DNA of 11,696 bases from Gemmatimonadota bacterium (GCA_003131365.1 PKVB01000212.1:5082-16777); one strand, 5' to 3'; numbered from the stretch's first letter, positions 1 to 7,421 are shown. Program-made: numbers and translations. The notes: a model not told the origin generated them from the sequence alone.

Positions 1-4
1 GCAT
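1..4 (-). CDS. Possible start of a further gene, cut by the window edge
   Basis: The stop codon of the M16 peptidase (TAA, positions 6-4) overlaps an ATG (positions 4-2) as TAATG, a common arrangement for translationally coupled genes. Only the start codon lies in the window, so no product can be read. M16 peptidases are often encoded in tandem pairs, one active and one lacking the zinc motif, so a second M16-family gene is the natural guess. This rests only on the overlap and on family habit. Confidence 0.3.
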
Positions 5-1419
5 TACGGCACCCTCGTCGTAGACGGTGAGGCGGTCTTCTTCGGCGGAACGTAAATCAGGACCACGCGGTTCTCGGGAACGAGTCGTTCATGCGCCAAC
101 GCATTGAGATCTGCGAGTGTCACGCGGTCGTAATCGCGCAGCACCGTGTTGACGTAATTCGGATCGTGGAAGTACGTCCAACCCTCCGCCAGACGATCGG
201 CGCGTCCACCGAACCCACCAGTGGTCTGCAGTCCGTTCACGAACGCAAACCGCTCAGACGCGCGCGCTCGGTCGAGCTCTCCCTGGGTGAAGCTGCTCGC
301 CCCCGCGAGCTCCGCGAGAATGGAGACCTCTAGCGAGTCGGGATTGCTTCCCGGCTTACCGGTGGCGGTGAAGACGAGCATGTCCGCACCGTCGGCCAGT
401 CCGAAGTTGAAACCGCCGACATTCGTAGCGAGCTGCTCGCGCCTTACCAGCGCGTCGTACAAACGCGACGAGCGCCCACCGCCCATGACGTCGCCCAGCA
501 AGGAGACGATGGGGGCGCGGCTGTCCTTTGCCGATGGCGCTCTGTAACCGATGTAGATCGCCGGCGCAGGAATCTGCGAATCGACCACCACGTACCGCTG
601 CTGGTGCCCCACGATCTCCGGCAGTCTCATGCTGGCCAGTGCCGGAACCTTGGGACCGCGCGGGATCGGACCGAAATACTTCCGCACGAATTGCTTCGCC
701 TGTGGCACGTCAATGTCGCCCGCGATCACCAGCACGGCGTTGTTGGGCGCGTAGTACGTCTTGAAGAAGTTCTCGACGTCCGTGAGGCTCGCCGCCGACA
801 GGTCGGCCATCGACCCGATTACGTCGTGATGGTAAGGATGCCCTTGCGGGAATAGCGCCTCTTCCATCTTCTCCGGCCAGGTACCGTACGGCTGGTTGTC
901 TATGCCCTGACGACGCTCGTTCTTCACCACTTCGCGCTGGTTATCGAGCTTGGCCTGGTTCATCGCCTCGAGTAGCGTGCCCATGCGGTCGGCCTCCAGC
1001 CAGAGCGCGAGCTCGAGCTGATTCGACGGAAGCTGCTCGAAGTAATTCGTGCGGTCCCAGTTGGTGGTGCCATTGATGTCGGCGCCACCGCGTCCGCCTG
1101 CTGCCTCGAGCAGAGCGAAGTGCTGGCCCTTGGCGACGTTCTTGGATCCCTGGAACATCATGTGCTCGAAGAGATGCGCGAAGCCCGTACGACCCGGCTG
1201 CTCCATCTTCGATCCGACGTTATACCAGAGAAGAACGGCGGCGACGGGCGTCGAGTGGTCCACGTGATAAATCACGTTGAGCCCGTTGGGCAGCGTCTCC
1301 TTGGTATAGTCGACGCGCAGCTCGGGACTCCTTCCCGCCTGTGCATTCTTGCCTGCCTGAGCACCCGCGTTAACGGCGAAAAGGCACAACAGAGAGACCG
1401 CAAAGTAGCGGAGTCTCAT
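4..1419 (-). CDS. Secreted M16-family zinc peptidase
   Basis: 471-residue insulinase/processing-peptidase-like zinc metalloprotease, probably periplasmic. A Sec signal peptide spans about residues 1-22 (MRLRYFAVSLLCLFAV, then an Ala-Gly-Ala-Gln-Ala cleavage region). The inverted zinc motif HLFEH is at 82-86, with the third ligand at Glu163, 77 residues after His86, as in pitrilysin; Glu168 follows in the conserved NERR stretch. An N-terminal catalytic M16 domain (about 40-185) is followed by the M16_C domain (about 205-390, near NNAVLVIAGDID). Length fits a single-unit bacterial M16 protein. The start at 1419 is chosen because GGAGGT lies just upstream and the signal peptide begins there; the reading frame stays open upstream to 1782, but that part overlaps the permease gene. 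It lies 139 nt after the permease with its own candidate promoter. Substrate unknown. Confidence 0.92.
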   Translation of the reverse strand: MRLRYFAVSLLCLFAVNAGAQAGKNAQAGRSPELRVDYTKETLPNGLNVIYHVDHSTPVAAVLLWYNVGSKMEQPGRTGFAHLFEHMMFQGSKNVAKGQHFALLEAAGGRGGADINGTTNWDRTNYFEQLPSNQLELALWLEADRMGTLLEAMNQAKLDNQREVVKNERRQGIDNQPYGTWPEKMEEALFPQGHPYHHDVIGSMADLSAASLTDVENFFKTYYAPNNAVLVIAGDIDVPQAKQFVRKYFGPIPRGPKVPALASMRLPEIVGHQQRYVVVDSQIPAPAIYIGYRAPSAKDSRAPIVSLLGDVMGGGRSSRLYDALVRREQLATNVGGFNFGLADGADMLVFTATGKPGSNPDSLEVSILAELAGASSFTQGELDRARASERFAFVNGLQTTGGFGGRADRLAEGWTYFHDPNYVNTVLRDYDRVTLADLNALAHERLVPENRVVLIYVPPKKTASPSTTRVP

Positions 1420-1422
1420 TCG

Positions 1423-1428
1423 ACCTCC
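1423..1428 (-). promoter_or_regulatory. Shine-Dalgarno site of the M16 peptidase
   Basis: A full GGAGGT lies 3 nt upstream of the ATG at 1419. The spacing is short, but this is one of only two consensus Shine-Dalgarno sites in the window, and it supports this start over the longer in-frame extension. Confidence 0.6.
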
Positions 1429-1479
1429 ATGAGATTTGGATTGCCGGCAGCTGGACGGGAGCGGCCGGAATGGATGGAC

Positions 1480-1508
1480 ATAATAGGAACAATCAGGCTC
1501 GCCGTCGA
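1480..1508 (-). promoter_or_regulatory. Candidate sigma70-type promoter for the M16 peptidase
   Basis: In the 139-nt gap after the permease, the minus strand carries TCGACG (1508-1503, 4 of 6 to the -35 consensus), a 17-bp spacer and TATTAT (1485-1480, 5 of 6 to the -10 consensus). Transcription would begin near 1473, giving a leader of about 54 nt. Housekeeping promoter rules of this phylum are not well defined, so this is tentative. Confidence 0.35.
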
Positions 1509-1558
1509 GCAGTAAAGTCGCGCTCTCCAGCGCCGATCCCGAATAGGCGGCCGTGCCG

Positions 1559-2779
1559 CTATTCGTAGCGCAGCGATTGTATCGGATCGAGACCGGCCGC
1601 CCTTCTCGCCGGCCAAACGCCGAAAAGTATTCCCACGAATCCCGAGAAGAAAAACGCCAGCAGAATCGACGACGGCGCCACCGAAGTATTGAAGTTTCCG
1701 AACTTCGACAACGCGACCGCAGCCCCCCAACCGAAGATGATTCCGCCCGCCCCGCCGAGCAGGCACAGTACCACCGCTTCAATCAGGAACTGGAGCAGAA
1801 TGTTCTTGGGCGTCGCACCAAGAGCCTTTCTCACGCCGATCTCGCGCGTCCGCTCCGTAACCGACACGAGCATGATGTTCATGATGCCGATTCCGCCGAC
1901 GAGGAGACTCACCGCCGCGATTCCCGAGAGGAGAAACGTGAAGATCTGCGTCGTCTCGCCAAGCGTGTTCAGGAAGTCGGCCTGATTCCGGATCTGGAAG
2001 TCGTCAGGAATGCCGACCCGCAACCTGTGCTCGCGGCGCAGTGTTTTCTGGATTTCCGCCATCGCGTTCGGAATCTCGGCCTCTGACGATGCCAGCACGC
2101 CTATCTGCCGCAACCGGTCGGTGCCGAACACCCGGAACTGCGCCGTGGTCAGCGGAATCAGAACCTGATCGTCCGGGTTTCCGAATCCGCCGCCGCTTCC
2201 CTTGCTGGCGAGAACGCCAAGAACCTGAAAGAGAAATCCACCAATGCGGACGTTCTGTCCGACGAGACTGGCCGCCGGCACCCCGAGATTGTCGGGAATC
2301 GTCGCGCCAAGCACGGCGACACTCCTGCTGGCCCGATCGTCACCCGCCGTGAACATTTTCCCCTCGGCCATCGTGTACTTGCGCACATCGAGATAGTTCG
2401 CCGCGGTGCCGAGGACGGTCGTGTTGGTATTCGTGTTCAGATACTGTACCTGAAGCTGCTTCTGCATCTCCGGCTCGACGGCCGCAACCGCTGGTCCTGC
2501 CGAATCGAGCCCTTTCGCGTCGGCCACCGTCATCGGCGCGCGATCATTGCCCGAAGAGACACCACCCGGCGCGTAGATCTGCCCTGGCTGCACCGTGAGA
2601 AGCGTCGTTCCGAGCGCGCTGATCCGCGCGTTGACGGATTCCTGCGCGCCCCGCCCAAGCGCGACTACGGCGATAACAGCTCCCACTCCAATGACGACGC
2701 CGAGCATTGTCAAAAACGAGCGAAGCTTGTTCGCTCTGAGCGCGCCAAGAGCTACGCCAATCGTTTCTCCGAGTAGCAT
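1559..2779 (-). CDS. MacB/FtsX-type ABC transporter permease
   Basis: 406-residue inner-membrane permease of the MacB (ABC-3) class. A first membrane helix lies at about 22-42 (LTMLGVVIGVGAVIAVVAL), followed by a large periplasmic MacB-PCD domain (about 45-275). Three more helices lie at about 283-305, 330-355 and 372-392 in the FtsX domain. The cytoplasmic coupling segment ERTREIGVRKALGA is at 309-322, and the C-terminus LDPIQSLRYE is typical of the family. There is no nucleotide-binding domain (no Walker A, no LSGGQ), so a separate ATPase is needed, unlike E. coli MacB, which is a fusion. It starts 30 nt after the fusion protein gene, with a good Shine-Dalgarno site. With that gene and the TolC-like gene it would make a MacAB-TolC-like exporter. 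The substrate cannot be read from the sequence. Confidence 0.93.
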   Translation of the reverse strand: MLLGETIGVALGALRANKLRSFLTMLGVVIGVGAVIAVVALGRGAQESVNARISALGTTLLTVQPGQIYAPGGVSSGNDRAPMTVADAKGLDSAGPAVAAVEPEMQKQLQVQYLNTNTNTTVLGTAANYLDVRKYTMAEGKMFTAGDDRASRSVAVLGATIPDNLGVPAASLVGQNVRIGGFLFQVLGVLASKGSGGGFGNPDDQVLIPLTTAQFRVFGTDRLRQIGVLASSEAEIPNAMAEIQKTLRREHRLRVGIPDDFQIRNQADFLNTLGETTQIFTFLLSGIAAVSLLVGGIGIMNIMLVSVTERTREIGVRKALGATPKNILLQFLIEAVVLCLLGGAGGIIFGWGAAVALSKFGNFNTSVAPSSILLAFFFSGFVGILFGVWPARRAAGLDPIQSLRYE

Positions 2780-2785
2780 GGTCCT

Positions 2786-2791
2786 ACCTCC
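2786..2791 (-). promoter_or_regulatory. Shine-Dalgarno site of the ABC permease
   Basis: A perfect GGAGGT lies 6 nt upstream of the permease ATG (2779), inside the 30-nt gap after the fusion protein gene. It supports this start and independent ribosome loading. Confidence 0.7.
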
Positions 2792-2809
2792 TCATCCGCC
2801 AGACGGCCA

Positions 2810-4378
2810 TCAACGGCCGCCGCCACCGCGACCGCCGCCCCCGGCCGCGGCGCCCGCCGCCGGAGTGGTCGGTTGCTGGAGACCCCCACCTGTTCCGGCT
2901 CTCACGCGCGCTTGAAGCTGGTTGCGCTGAGCCTGCAACACTGCTGGTCCAAGCAGTGCCACCTGTTCGCCTTCCTGCACGCCGCTCAGGACCTCGGTGT
3001 AGTCGAAATCGCTGACTCCCACGCGAACCATGCGGGGCGAGTACTTGCCGTCCTTCTTCACGAACACGAACATCGCGCCGCCAGTCCGGCCGGTTCCTCC
3101 CGCTCCTCCGCCAGCCGCACCGCCAGCCGCACCGCCAGCCGCACCGCCGCCGCCGCCGCCACCACCACCACCGGCGCGCCGGCCAGTCGATGAAGCAGTA
3201 CCCGGCGGCCCGCCCTGTGTGCCGAGCGCGCCGCGCGTCGAGCTCGCCGCACCGTACCTGCGGCCACCAGTCGTGTCTCGAGAAGAGGCCGTAGACGACG
3301 CTGTCCCACCCGCTCCAACGCCCCGTCCCTGCCGCGCCGCCGCCTGCGCCGCCTTCAGCGAATCCGGACTGACCCCTAAGACCGGAGCGACCGTCGTCGC
3401 GTCCCGAGCGATGCGGATCGCGTCACTCGGCACCGCGAGAACGTTGTCCCTCCGCAGGATGTCCATCACCACCTGTCCGTTCATGCCGGGCATGAGGGCT
3501 CCGTCGGAGTTGTTGAGACTCACGAGGACCGGGAACATGGTGACGCTCGATTGCACGACCGCCTCCGGCTGGACTTGTTCCACGATACCCACGAATTTCC
3601 GATTCGGGAACGCGTCGACGGCAACAGTGGCCGTCTGGCCCGCCTTGACGTTGCCGATGTCCGTTTCGTTCACGAACGCGCGCATCCGGACCTTGCTGAG
3701 GTCGGCCATGTCGAGAATCGTCGTACCACCGCTCGCCGCGGTCGAGGCTGACGTGATTACCGTCCCCACCGACACCGGCCGTAGAATGACCGTACCATTC
3801 GTCGGCGCGGTAATCGTGGCATCCTCTAACTGGAGTTTCGCGGTCGAGAGGTTCGTCCGCCCTTTGATGACAGCTGCATCCGCGCTCGCGAAGGCGACCG
3901 TCGCCGCCTCCATCTCCGTCGCCGTGATGATAGCCTGCTTGTACAGGTCCGCGGACCGGTTGCGTTGCGTCAGTGCCACAGCCCTCGCTACGGTCGACGA
4001 CGCGAGATCTGCCGCCGCTTGGTCGTACGCATTCTGCACAGTGCGCGGATCGATCTGAACCAGCAGATCGCCGACTTTTACTACCGATCCGACGTCGACG
4101 GGCATCTTGATGATCGTGCCCGACGCTTTCGACTTTACTTCGACGATGTCGATGGGTTCGACGGTCCCGTTCGCCTGCGCGCTCAGCACGATGCTGCGGC
4201 GGTCGACAGGCGCAGTCTCGATGACGAGCGTTGGATCCGTCGTCTTCTTGCACGCCGCGAGCGCCACAACCAGCGCAATCGCAATGGTTCTCGATCTCTG
4301 AACGCCAGGCCTGCGGCGGCGCGCAAACGGTTTCTCTTTCTCGGTCATTGTCTTGCTGGAGGTTTCGGGACTGTTCAC
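2810..4378 (-). CDS. Lipoprotein periplasmic membrane-fusion (adaptor) subunit with glycine-rich insertion
   Basis: 522-residue HlyD/MacA/AcrA-like adaptor linking an inner-membrane transporter to the TolC-type channel. An Arg-rich N-terminus and hydrophobic stretch end in lipobox LAAC with Cys43, so it is probably lipid-anchored. Lipoyl/barrel-sandwich halves lie at about 75-112 (EVKSKASGTII...VGDLLVQIDP) and 185-212 (DATITAPTNGTV), with an alpha-hairpin at about 113-182. A beta-barrel follows to about 325 (AVPSDAIRIA), and the last membrane-proximal part resumes at 435 (AMFVFVKKDG). Between them lies an insert of roughly 100 residues rich in Gly, Ala, Ser and Thr, with a run of 10 Gly and AAGG repeats; the C-terminal 25 residues are also Gly/Ala-rich. 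The start is GTG at 4378, overlapping the TolC-like stop as GTGA. An ATG at 4348 is an alternative start that keeps the lipobox. Neither has a good Shine-Dalgarno site. Confidence 0.9.
   Translation of the reverse strand: MNSPETSSKTMTEKEKPFARRRRPGVQRSRTIAIALVVALAACKKTTDPTLVIETAPVDRRSIVLSAQANGTVEPIDIVEVKSKASGTIIKMPVDVGSVVKVGDLLVQIDPRTVQNAYDQAAADLASSTVARAVALTQRNRSADLYKQAIITATEMEAATVAFASADAAVIKGRTNLSTAKLQLEDATITAPTNGTVILRPVSVGTVITSASTAASGGTTILDMADLSKVRMRAFVNETDIGNVKAGQTATVAVDAFPNRKFVGIVEQVQPEAVVQSSVTMFPVLVSLNNSDGALMPGMNGQVVMDILRRDNVLAVPSDAIRIARDATTVAPVLGVSPDSLKAAQAAARQGRGVGAGGTASSTASSRDTTGGRRYGAASSTRGALGTQGGPPGTASSTGRRAGGGGGGGGGGAAGGAAGGAAGGGAGGTGRTGGAMFVFVKKDGKYSPRMVRVGVSDFDYTEVLSGVQEGEQVALLGPAVLQAQRNQLQARVRAGTGGGLQQPTTPAAGAAAGGGGRGGGGR
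3109..3173 (-). repeat. Short tandem repeat inside the membrane-fusion gene
   Basis: Three exact copies of the 12-mer CGCCAGCCGCAC (plus-strand reading, 3109-3144) are followed by a run of CGC/CAC-type triplets to about 3173. On the coding strand this gives a Gly run followed by three AAGG units. Exact 12-bp and 3-bp units are prone to length change by slippage; all steps stay in frame, so the length of the protein linker could vary between strains. Confidence 0.85.
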
Positions 4379-5748
4379 TGCAGATCCCGTCCGATGAGCG
4401 CCTCGAGCTGCGCTCGTGCGATCCGGTAATCGTACCGCGCCTGAATCAACGCCTGTTCAGCGGTTGCCAATGCCGCTTGCGACGTGATGAGGTCGAGCAG
4501 CACAGAAGCACCGATGTTATAACGCTGTTGCTGCACCCGAACATCCTCCTCGGCTGCCGCGACCGATGCGACCTGGACCGCCACCCGCTGTGATGCTCCG
4601 CGTATCGCTCCAATGTATTGCGTCAGCAACTGAACCGCCGCGAGCTGCGCGTCCCGAAACGCCGCCTGCGCGTTGACCTCAGCGACCTTCGCGACGACGA
4701 CTTGCTGCTCGCGCTGGAAGTTGTTGAACACTGGATACGAAAGCGAGAAGGAGAGTCGGCCGCTAGAGGTGAAAGGATCGCTCCCGAACCCGAACCGCGG
4801 ATCGGTTCCACTGCCGCTGCGCGAATAGTTCGCGCTCAACGATGGGAGATAGGTAGCCTTGGATGCCTTCCGGGATTCCTCCGCCACGTCCACGCCGGCT
4901 TGTGCCTGCCGCACCGCAGGTCCAGTCAAAGCCAGCAGCGCCAGCTGCGCGCTATCCGGAAGGGCCGACATGTTTTCTTGCACCGAAGCGGGATCCGCTG
5001 TGACCGGCACGGGCGATCCGACGAGTCTGGTGAGCGCCGCGTCTCCCGCTTCCTTGGCGCTCGCCGCCGTGATCAGAGCGAGCTGCGCGTTACCAACCTG
5101 GATCACGCCGCGCAATGAATCTGACCTGGTTGCTGCTCCGGCCCTCACCTTGGCGACGGAAACTTTGAACTGCTCGGCCGCCTGCGCCATCTGGAGCACC
5201 GCGGCATCCTGGCTCTCGATGGCGGCTAGAACAGCATAGTACTGCTGCTTCACGCCGAGAGCCACATTGTATTTGACCGCTATACGATTGGCTTCCGCGG
5301 CCACGATTTGATAGTTCGACGTGCGCAGGTCGTAGAGACGCTGCCCACCGTCGAAGAGCGTCATGTTAAGCGAGAGGCCGTCGTTGTTGGTCGGCTTCTG
5401 CGCGACTGTGACCTGCTCCCCATTCTGATTCAGTCGCGTCCCGGCGCCACCAAACTGGATGACGTGTCCCGCACTGAGCGTGACACTCGGCAAAATTGCC
5501 CCGAACGCGGAGACTCGCGCCGCCTTGGCCGTTCGCTCGGTTCCCGACGCCTGGATCGCATCGGGAGAGTTCTGCTGGGCCATCGCGATGGCCTCGCTCA
5601 GCGAGATCTTTCGCACGCTGTCCGGGGCCCGCGTGAGGCCGGGCTGCAATCCGGGCTTGAGAACCTGGGCCCCCAGTGTGGGAACCGCCACGAATACCAG
5701 CGCGATAGCCGTGAGTAGTCTCATCGGCGTCTTTGGAATGGACGACAT
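4375..5748 (-). CDS. TolC-family outer-membrane efflux channel
   Basis: 457-residue outer-membrane efflux protein, length usual for the family. A signal peptide covers about residues 9-28 (MRLLTAIALVFVAVPTLGAQ). Two OEP repeats follow: the first contains LSLNMTLFDGGQRL (about 125-138) and the second the matching LSFSLSYPVFNNFQRE (about 332-347), the pair of strand-turn signatures expected of TolC. Long Ala/Gln/Glu-rich helices follow each, and YNIGASVLLDLITSQAAL (about 410-427) is the typical last-helix segment. The ATG at 5748 has no Shine-Dalgarno site; a second ATG at 5724 sits directly at the signal peptide and could be the true start. It is the first gene of the export cluster, 99 nt after atpH, and its stop overlaps the GTG of the fusion protein. 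Confidence 0.92.
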   Translation of the reverse strand: MSSIPKTPMRLLTAIALVFVAVPTLGAQVLKPGLQPGLTRAPDSVRKISLSEAIAMAQQNSPDAIQASGTERTAKAARVSAFGAILPSVTLSAGHVIQFGGAGTRLNQNGEQVTVAQKPTNNDGLSLNMTLFDGGQRLYDLRTSNYQIVAAEANRIAVKYNVALGVKQQYYAVLAAIESQDAAVLQMAQAAEQFKVSVAKVRAGAATRSDSLRGVIQVGNAQLALITAASAKEAGDAALTRLVGSPVPVTADPASVQENMSALPDSAQLALLALTGPAVRQAQAGVDVAEESRKASKATYLPSLSANYSRSGSGTDPRFGFGSDPFTSSGRLSFSLSYPVFNNFQREQQVVVAKVAEVNAQAAFRDAQLAAVQLLTQYIGAIRGASQRVAVQVASVAAAEEDVRVQQQRYNIGASVLLDLITSQAALATAEQALIQARYDYRIARAQLEALIGRDLQ

Positions 5749-5847
5749 ATGTAAGAAGACGGGGCTCGTTGAATACGAAAGGGCCGCACCAGACCGCGAC
5801 CATTCAATAAATACGCCCAGACGCGCAGTTCTGCTGAGGTAGCGACA

Positions 5848-6396
5848 TTACCGTGCTACAGTTGACAGCATTCTCTGCCTGAGCGACGCCAGCCGGCGCC
5901 GCACCGATCCGTCCATGACCGTATCTCCCACCTTCACGATCACGCCGCCCAGAATCCCCGGGTTGAGGGAGATGTGGGGGACGACGCGCTTGCCGAACAG
6001 CCGCCCCAGCTGCCGCGCCAGCGCATCCTTCTCCGGCCCGGCCAGCTCGCGCGCGACCGTCACATTGACGTGGACCCGGTCCTCCGACTCGTCGATCAGT
6101 TTGCGGTACTCCGATGCAATCTCCGGAATCAGCATCTGCCGGCGCTTCATGATTACCATCTCGAGGAAGCGCATGAACAGCTTCGGAGCTCCGCGTCCCA
6201 GCGCCTTCTCCACGATCTGGATCTTGCGCGCTGCCGACAGCTTCGGCGATTCGAGAAACGTCCTCAGCGTAGGGTCTTCGCTCATCCCCACCGAGATCGC
6301 CTCGATCAGCGCGCCCCATTCCTCCTGCTGCTCGCTCTTCCGAGCGAGCGTCAGGAGAGCTTCGGCGTAATTGCGGCCGATTCGTTCGTCGTTCAT
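5848..6396 (-). CDS. atpH: ATP synthase F1 subunit delta
   Basis: 182-residue delta (OSCP-like) subunit, the peripheral-stalk protein that ties the b subunits to the top of the catalytic F1 head. It begins with the family-typical RNYAEALLTLA. A helical N-terminal domain runs to about 105 (PKLFMRFLEMVIMKRR, then EIASEYRKLIDE). The C-terminal part contains the conserved LNPGILGGVIVKVGDTVMDGSVRRRL (split here: LNPGILGGVIVKVGD and TVMDGSVRRRL). Its ATG overlaps the atpF stop as ATGA, implying translational coupling. In most bacteria atpA follows directly; here the next gene is the TolC-like channel, so this is the last ATP synthase gene in the window. Confidence 0.97.
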   Translation of the reverse strand: MNDERIGRNYAEALLTLARKSEQQEEWGALIEAISVGMSEDPTLRTFLESPKLSAARKIQIVEKALGRGAPKLFMRFLEMVIMKRRQMLIPEIASEYRKLIDESEDRVHVNVTVARELAGPEKDALARQLGRLFGKRVVPHISLNPGILGGVIVKVGDTVMDGSVRRRLASLRQRMLSTVAR

Positions 6397-6965
6397 CCGC
6401 GCTTGGTCTCGGTCACCGGAATCGAGGCGAGAAAACTCTCGACGATCTTCCTGTTCGCCTGGTCGTCGAGATTCTTCTCGATCACCTTGCTCGCGCCGGC
6501 GATGGCCAGCTCGATCGCCTCACGCCGCAGCTCGGCGATCGCCCGCTCCTTCTCCTGCTCGATCTCGCGGCGGGCGCGCTCCAGCAGCTGCTGCTGCTGT
6601 TGATGCGTCTCCTCGATCATCTGCGCGCGCAGCTTCTCACCAACCTGCCTGCCTTCGACGATGATCTTCTGAGCCTCCACCCTCGCCGCCTCGATCTGCT
6701 TGAGCTGCTCGGCCAATGCCCGCGCGGCTTCCTCGCGGTCGCGTTTCGCTGCTTCGATCGCTTCCTCGAGCGCTTTTTCGCGCGCCTCGACCGCGGCTGT
6801 GATCTTCGGGAAGACAAGCTTCCCGAGAATGACGAAGAGGACCACGAAGACGAGGAGCGTCCAGAACATCAGCCCGCCATTCGGCGTCAGAAGATCGCCC
6901 GATTGTGCGGATTCTTCCGGTGCTACGGTCGCTTGCTGCAGGAGTGCGAAGATGAAAGGCGTCAT
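6393..6965 (-). CDS. atpF: ATP synthase F0 subunit b
   Basis: 190-residue b subunit, the peripheral stalk. One membrane helix spans about residues 32-53 (LMFWTLLVFVVLFVILGKLVFP). A long charged coiled coil runs from about 55 to 165 (AREKALEEAIEAAKRDREEA and on), including a run of five Gln at 122-126, and the end (about 165-190) would contact delta. About 30 residues precede the membrane helix, starting with a short hydrophobic stretch, longer than in E. coli b. There is a single b gene here and no b' partner, so a homodimer is expected. The ATG at 6965 has no visible Shine-Dalgarno site and follows a 112-nt gap containing a strong hairpin. The stop overlaps the start of atpH by 4 nt. Confidence 0.97.
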   Translation of the reverse strand: MTPFIFALLQQATVAPEESAQSGDLLTPNGGLMFWTLLVFVVLFVILGKLVFPKITAAVEAREKALEEAIEAAKRDREEAARALAEQLKQIEAARVEAQKIIVEGRQVGEKLRAQMIEETHQQQQQLLERARREIEQEKERAIAELRREAIELAIAGASKVIEKNLDDQANRKIVESFLASIPVTETKRG

Positions 6966-7023
6966 GGTGGCGTCGTGATTTTTGCGGATCGACTCCGCTT
7001 GAGTTTGCGTTGAAGAAATTGTC

Positions 7024-7069
7024 GGGTCGCGGACCGCGGCGCGCGAAGTAGCCGCCGCGTTCCGCGCCC
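7024..7069 (-). ncRNA. Large intercistronic stem-loop between atpE and atpF
   Basis: Just after the atpE stop the transcript can fold into one long hairpin. From outside in: GGG with CCC (7067-7069/7024-7026), a bulged A at 7027, CGC with GCG, GGA with TCC, an A-G mismatch (7060/7034), then 7 bp CGCGGCG with CGCCGCG (7053-7059/7035-7041), closing an 11-nt loop. That is 16 base pairs, nearly all G-C. The sequence after it (GACAATTTCTTC) is not a clean U-tract, so it looks more like an mRNA-stabilising or processing element, or a leaky terminator, than a full stop. Confidence 0.7.
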
Positions 7070-7077
7070 TTGAAACC

Positions 7078-7383
7078 TTAGAACTTGAACTTACCCTGAA
7101 TCAGGAACGAGACGACGATCGCGAACAGCGCGATTCCTTCGATGAGCGCTGCGAAGATGATCGCGCCCGTCTGAATGCGCGCGGCCATCTCCGGCTGACG
7201 CGCCATTCCATCCATCGCCTGCCCGGCAAGGCGCCCGATACCGATGCCCGCGCCGATTGTGGTGAGACCCGCGCCAATGCCGGCGCCGAGCATTGCCCAG
7301 GCACCTGAGTACGAGCGGTTGAAAGCGCCCGGCTCAGATGCCACCTGCATTGCAGCCTGCAACAGCGGATAGATCGAAACCAT
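7078..7383 (-). CDS. atpE: ATP synthase F0 subunit c
   Basis: 101-residue proteolipid subunit of the rotating c-ring. Two membrane helices: the first (about 30-53) carries alternating small residues (GAGIGAG and GAGIGIG), the polar loop has ARQP (61-64), and the second (about 72-95) carries the ion-carrying carboxylate Glu82 in AALIEGIALF. The residue after the Glu is Gly and there is no Gln/Ser/Thr ligand set of sodium-type rings, so proton coupling is expected. An N-terminal extension of about 28 residues precedes helix 1, longer than in E. coli c. The gene is isolated from its neighbours by gaps of 147 nt upstream and 112 nt downstream, both holding hairpins, in a cluster where other junctions overlap. 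A weak GGGG lies 8 nt upstream of the ATG. Confidence 0.97.
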   Translation of the reverse strand: MVSIYPLLQAAMQVASEPGAFNRSYSGAWAMLGAGIGAGLTTIGAGIGIGRLAGQAMDGMARQPEMAARIQTGAIIFAALIEGIALFAIVVSFLIQGKFKF

Positions 7384-7421
7384 TTGAGAATCCCCGTCTT
7401 GCGTCGTGATATGTCATGCCC

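Noticed and set aside
1420..1782. In-frame N-terminal extension of the M16 peptidase to 1782
   Set aside because: It runs antiparallel to nothing useful and overlaps the C-terminal end of the permease in another frame. The residues are Arg/Ser-rich without family similarity, while a signal peptide and GGAGGT support the start at 1419.
3109..3173. CRISPR-like repeat array
   Set aside because: The 12-bp units are contiguous without spacers and encode in-frame Gly/Ala repeats, so this is a coding microsatellite.
3030..4058. Long plus-strand open frame (342 residues) opposite the membrane-fusion gene
   Set aside because: Its translation is Pro/Ala/Arg/Ser-rich, follows the third-position GC bias of the real gene, and has no recognisable domain. 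It is a shadow frame.
5749..5847. Gap between atpH and the TolC-like gene, searched for terminator and promoter
   Set aside because: No G-C-rich stem with a T-tract was seen, and AT-rich hexamers (TATTTA, TATTCA) lack a -35 partner at a proper distance, so no feature is called. Read-through from atpH cannot be excluded.
6992..7004. 13-mer ACTCAAGCGGAGT shared between the atpE-atpF gap (minus strand) and 9127-9139 (plus strand)
   Set aside because: A few exact 13-base matches are expected by chance in a window of this size when both strands are compared.
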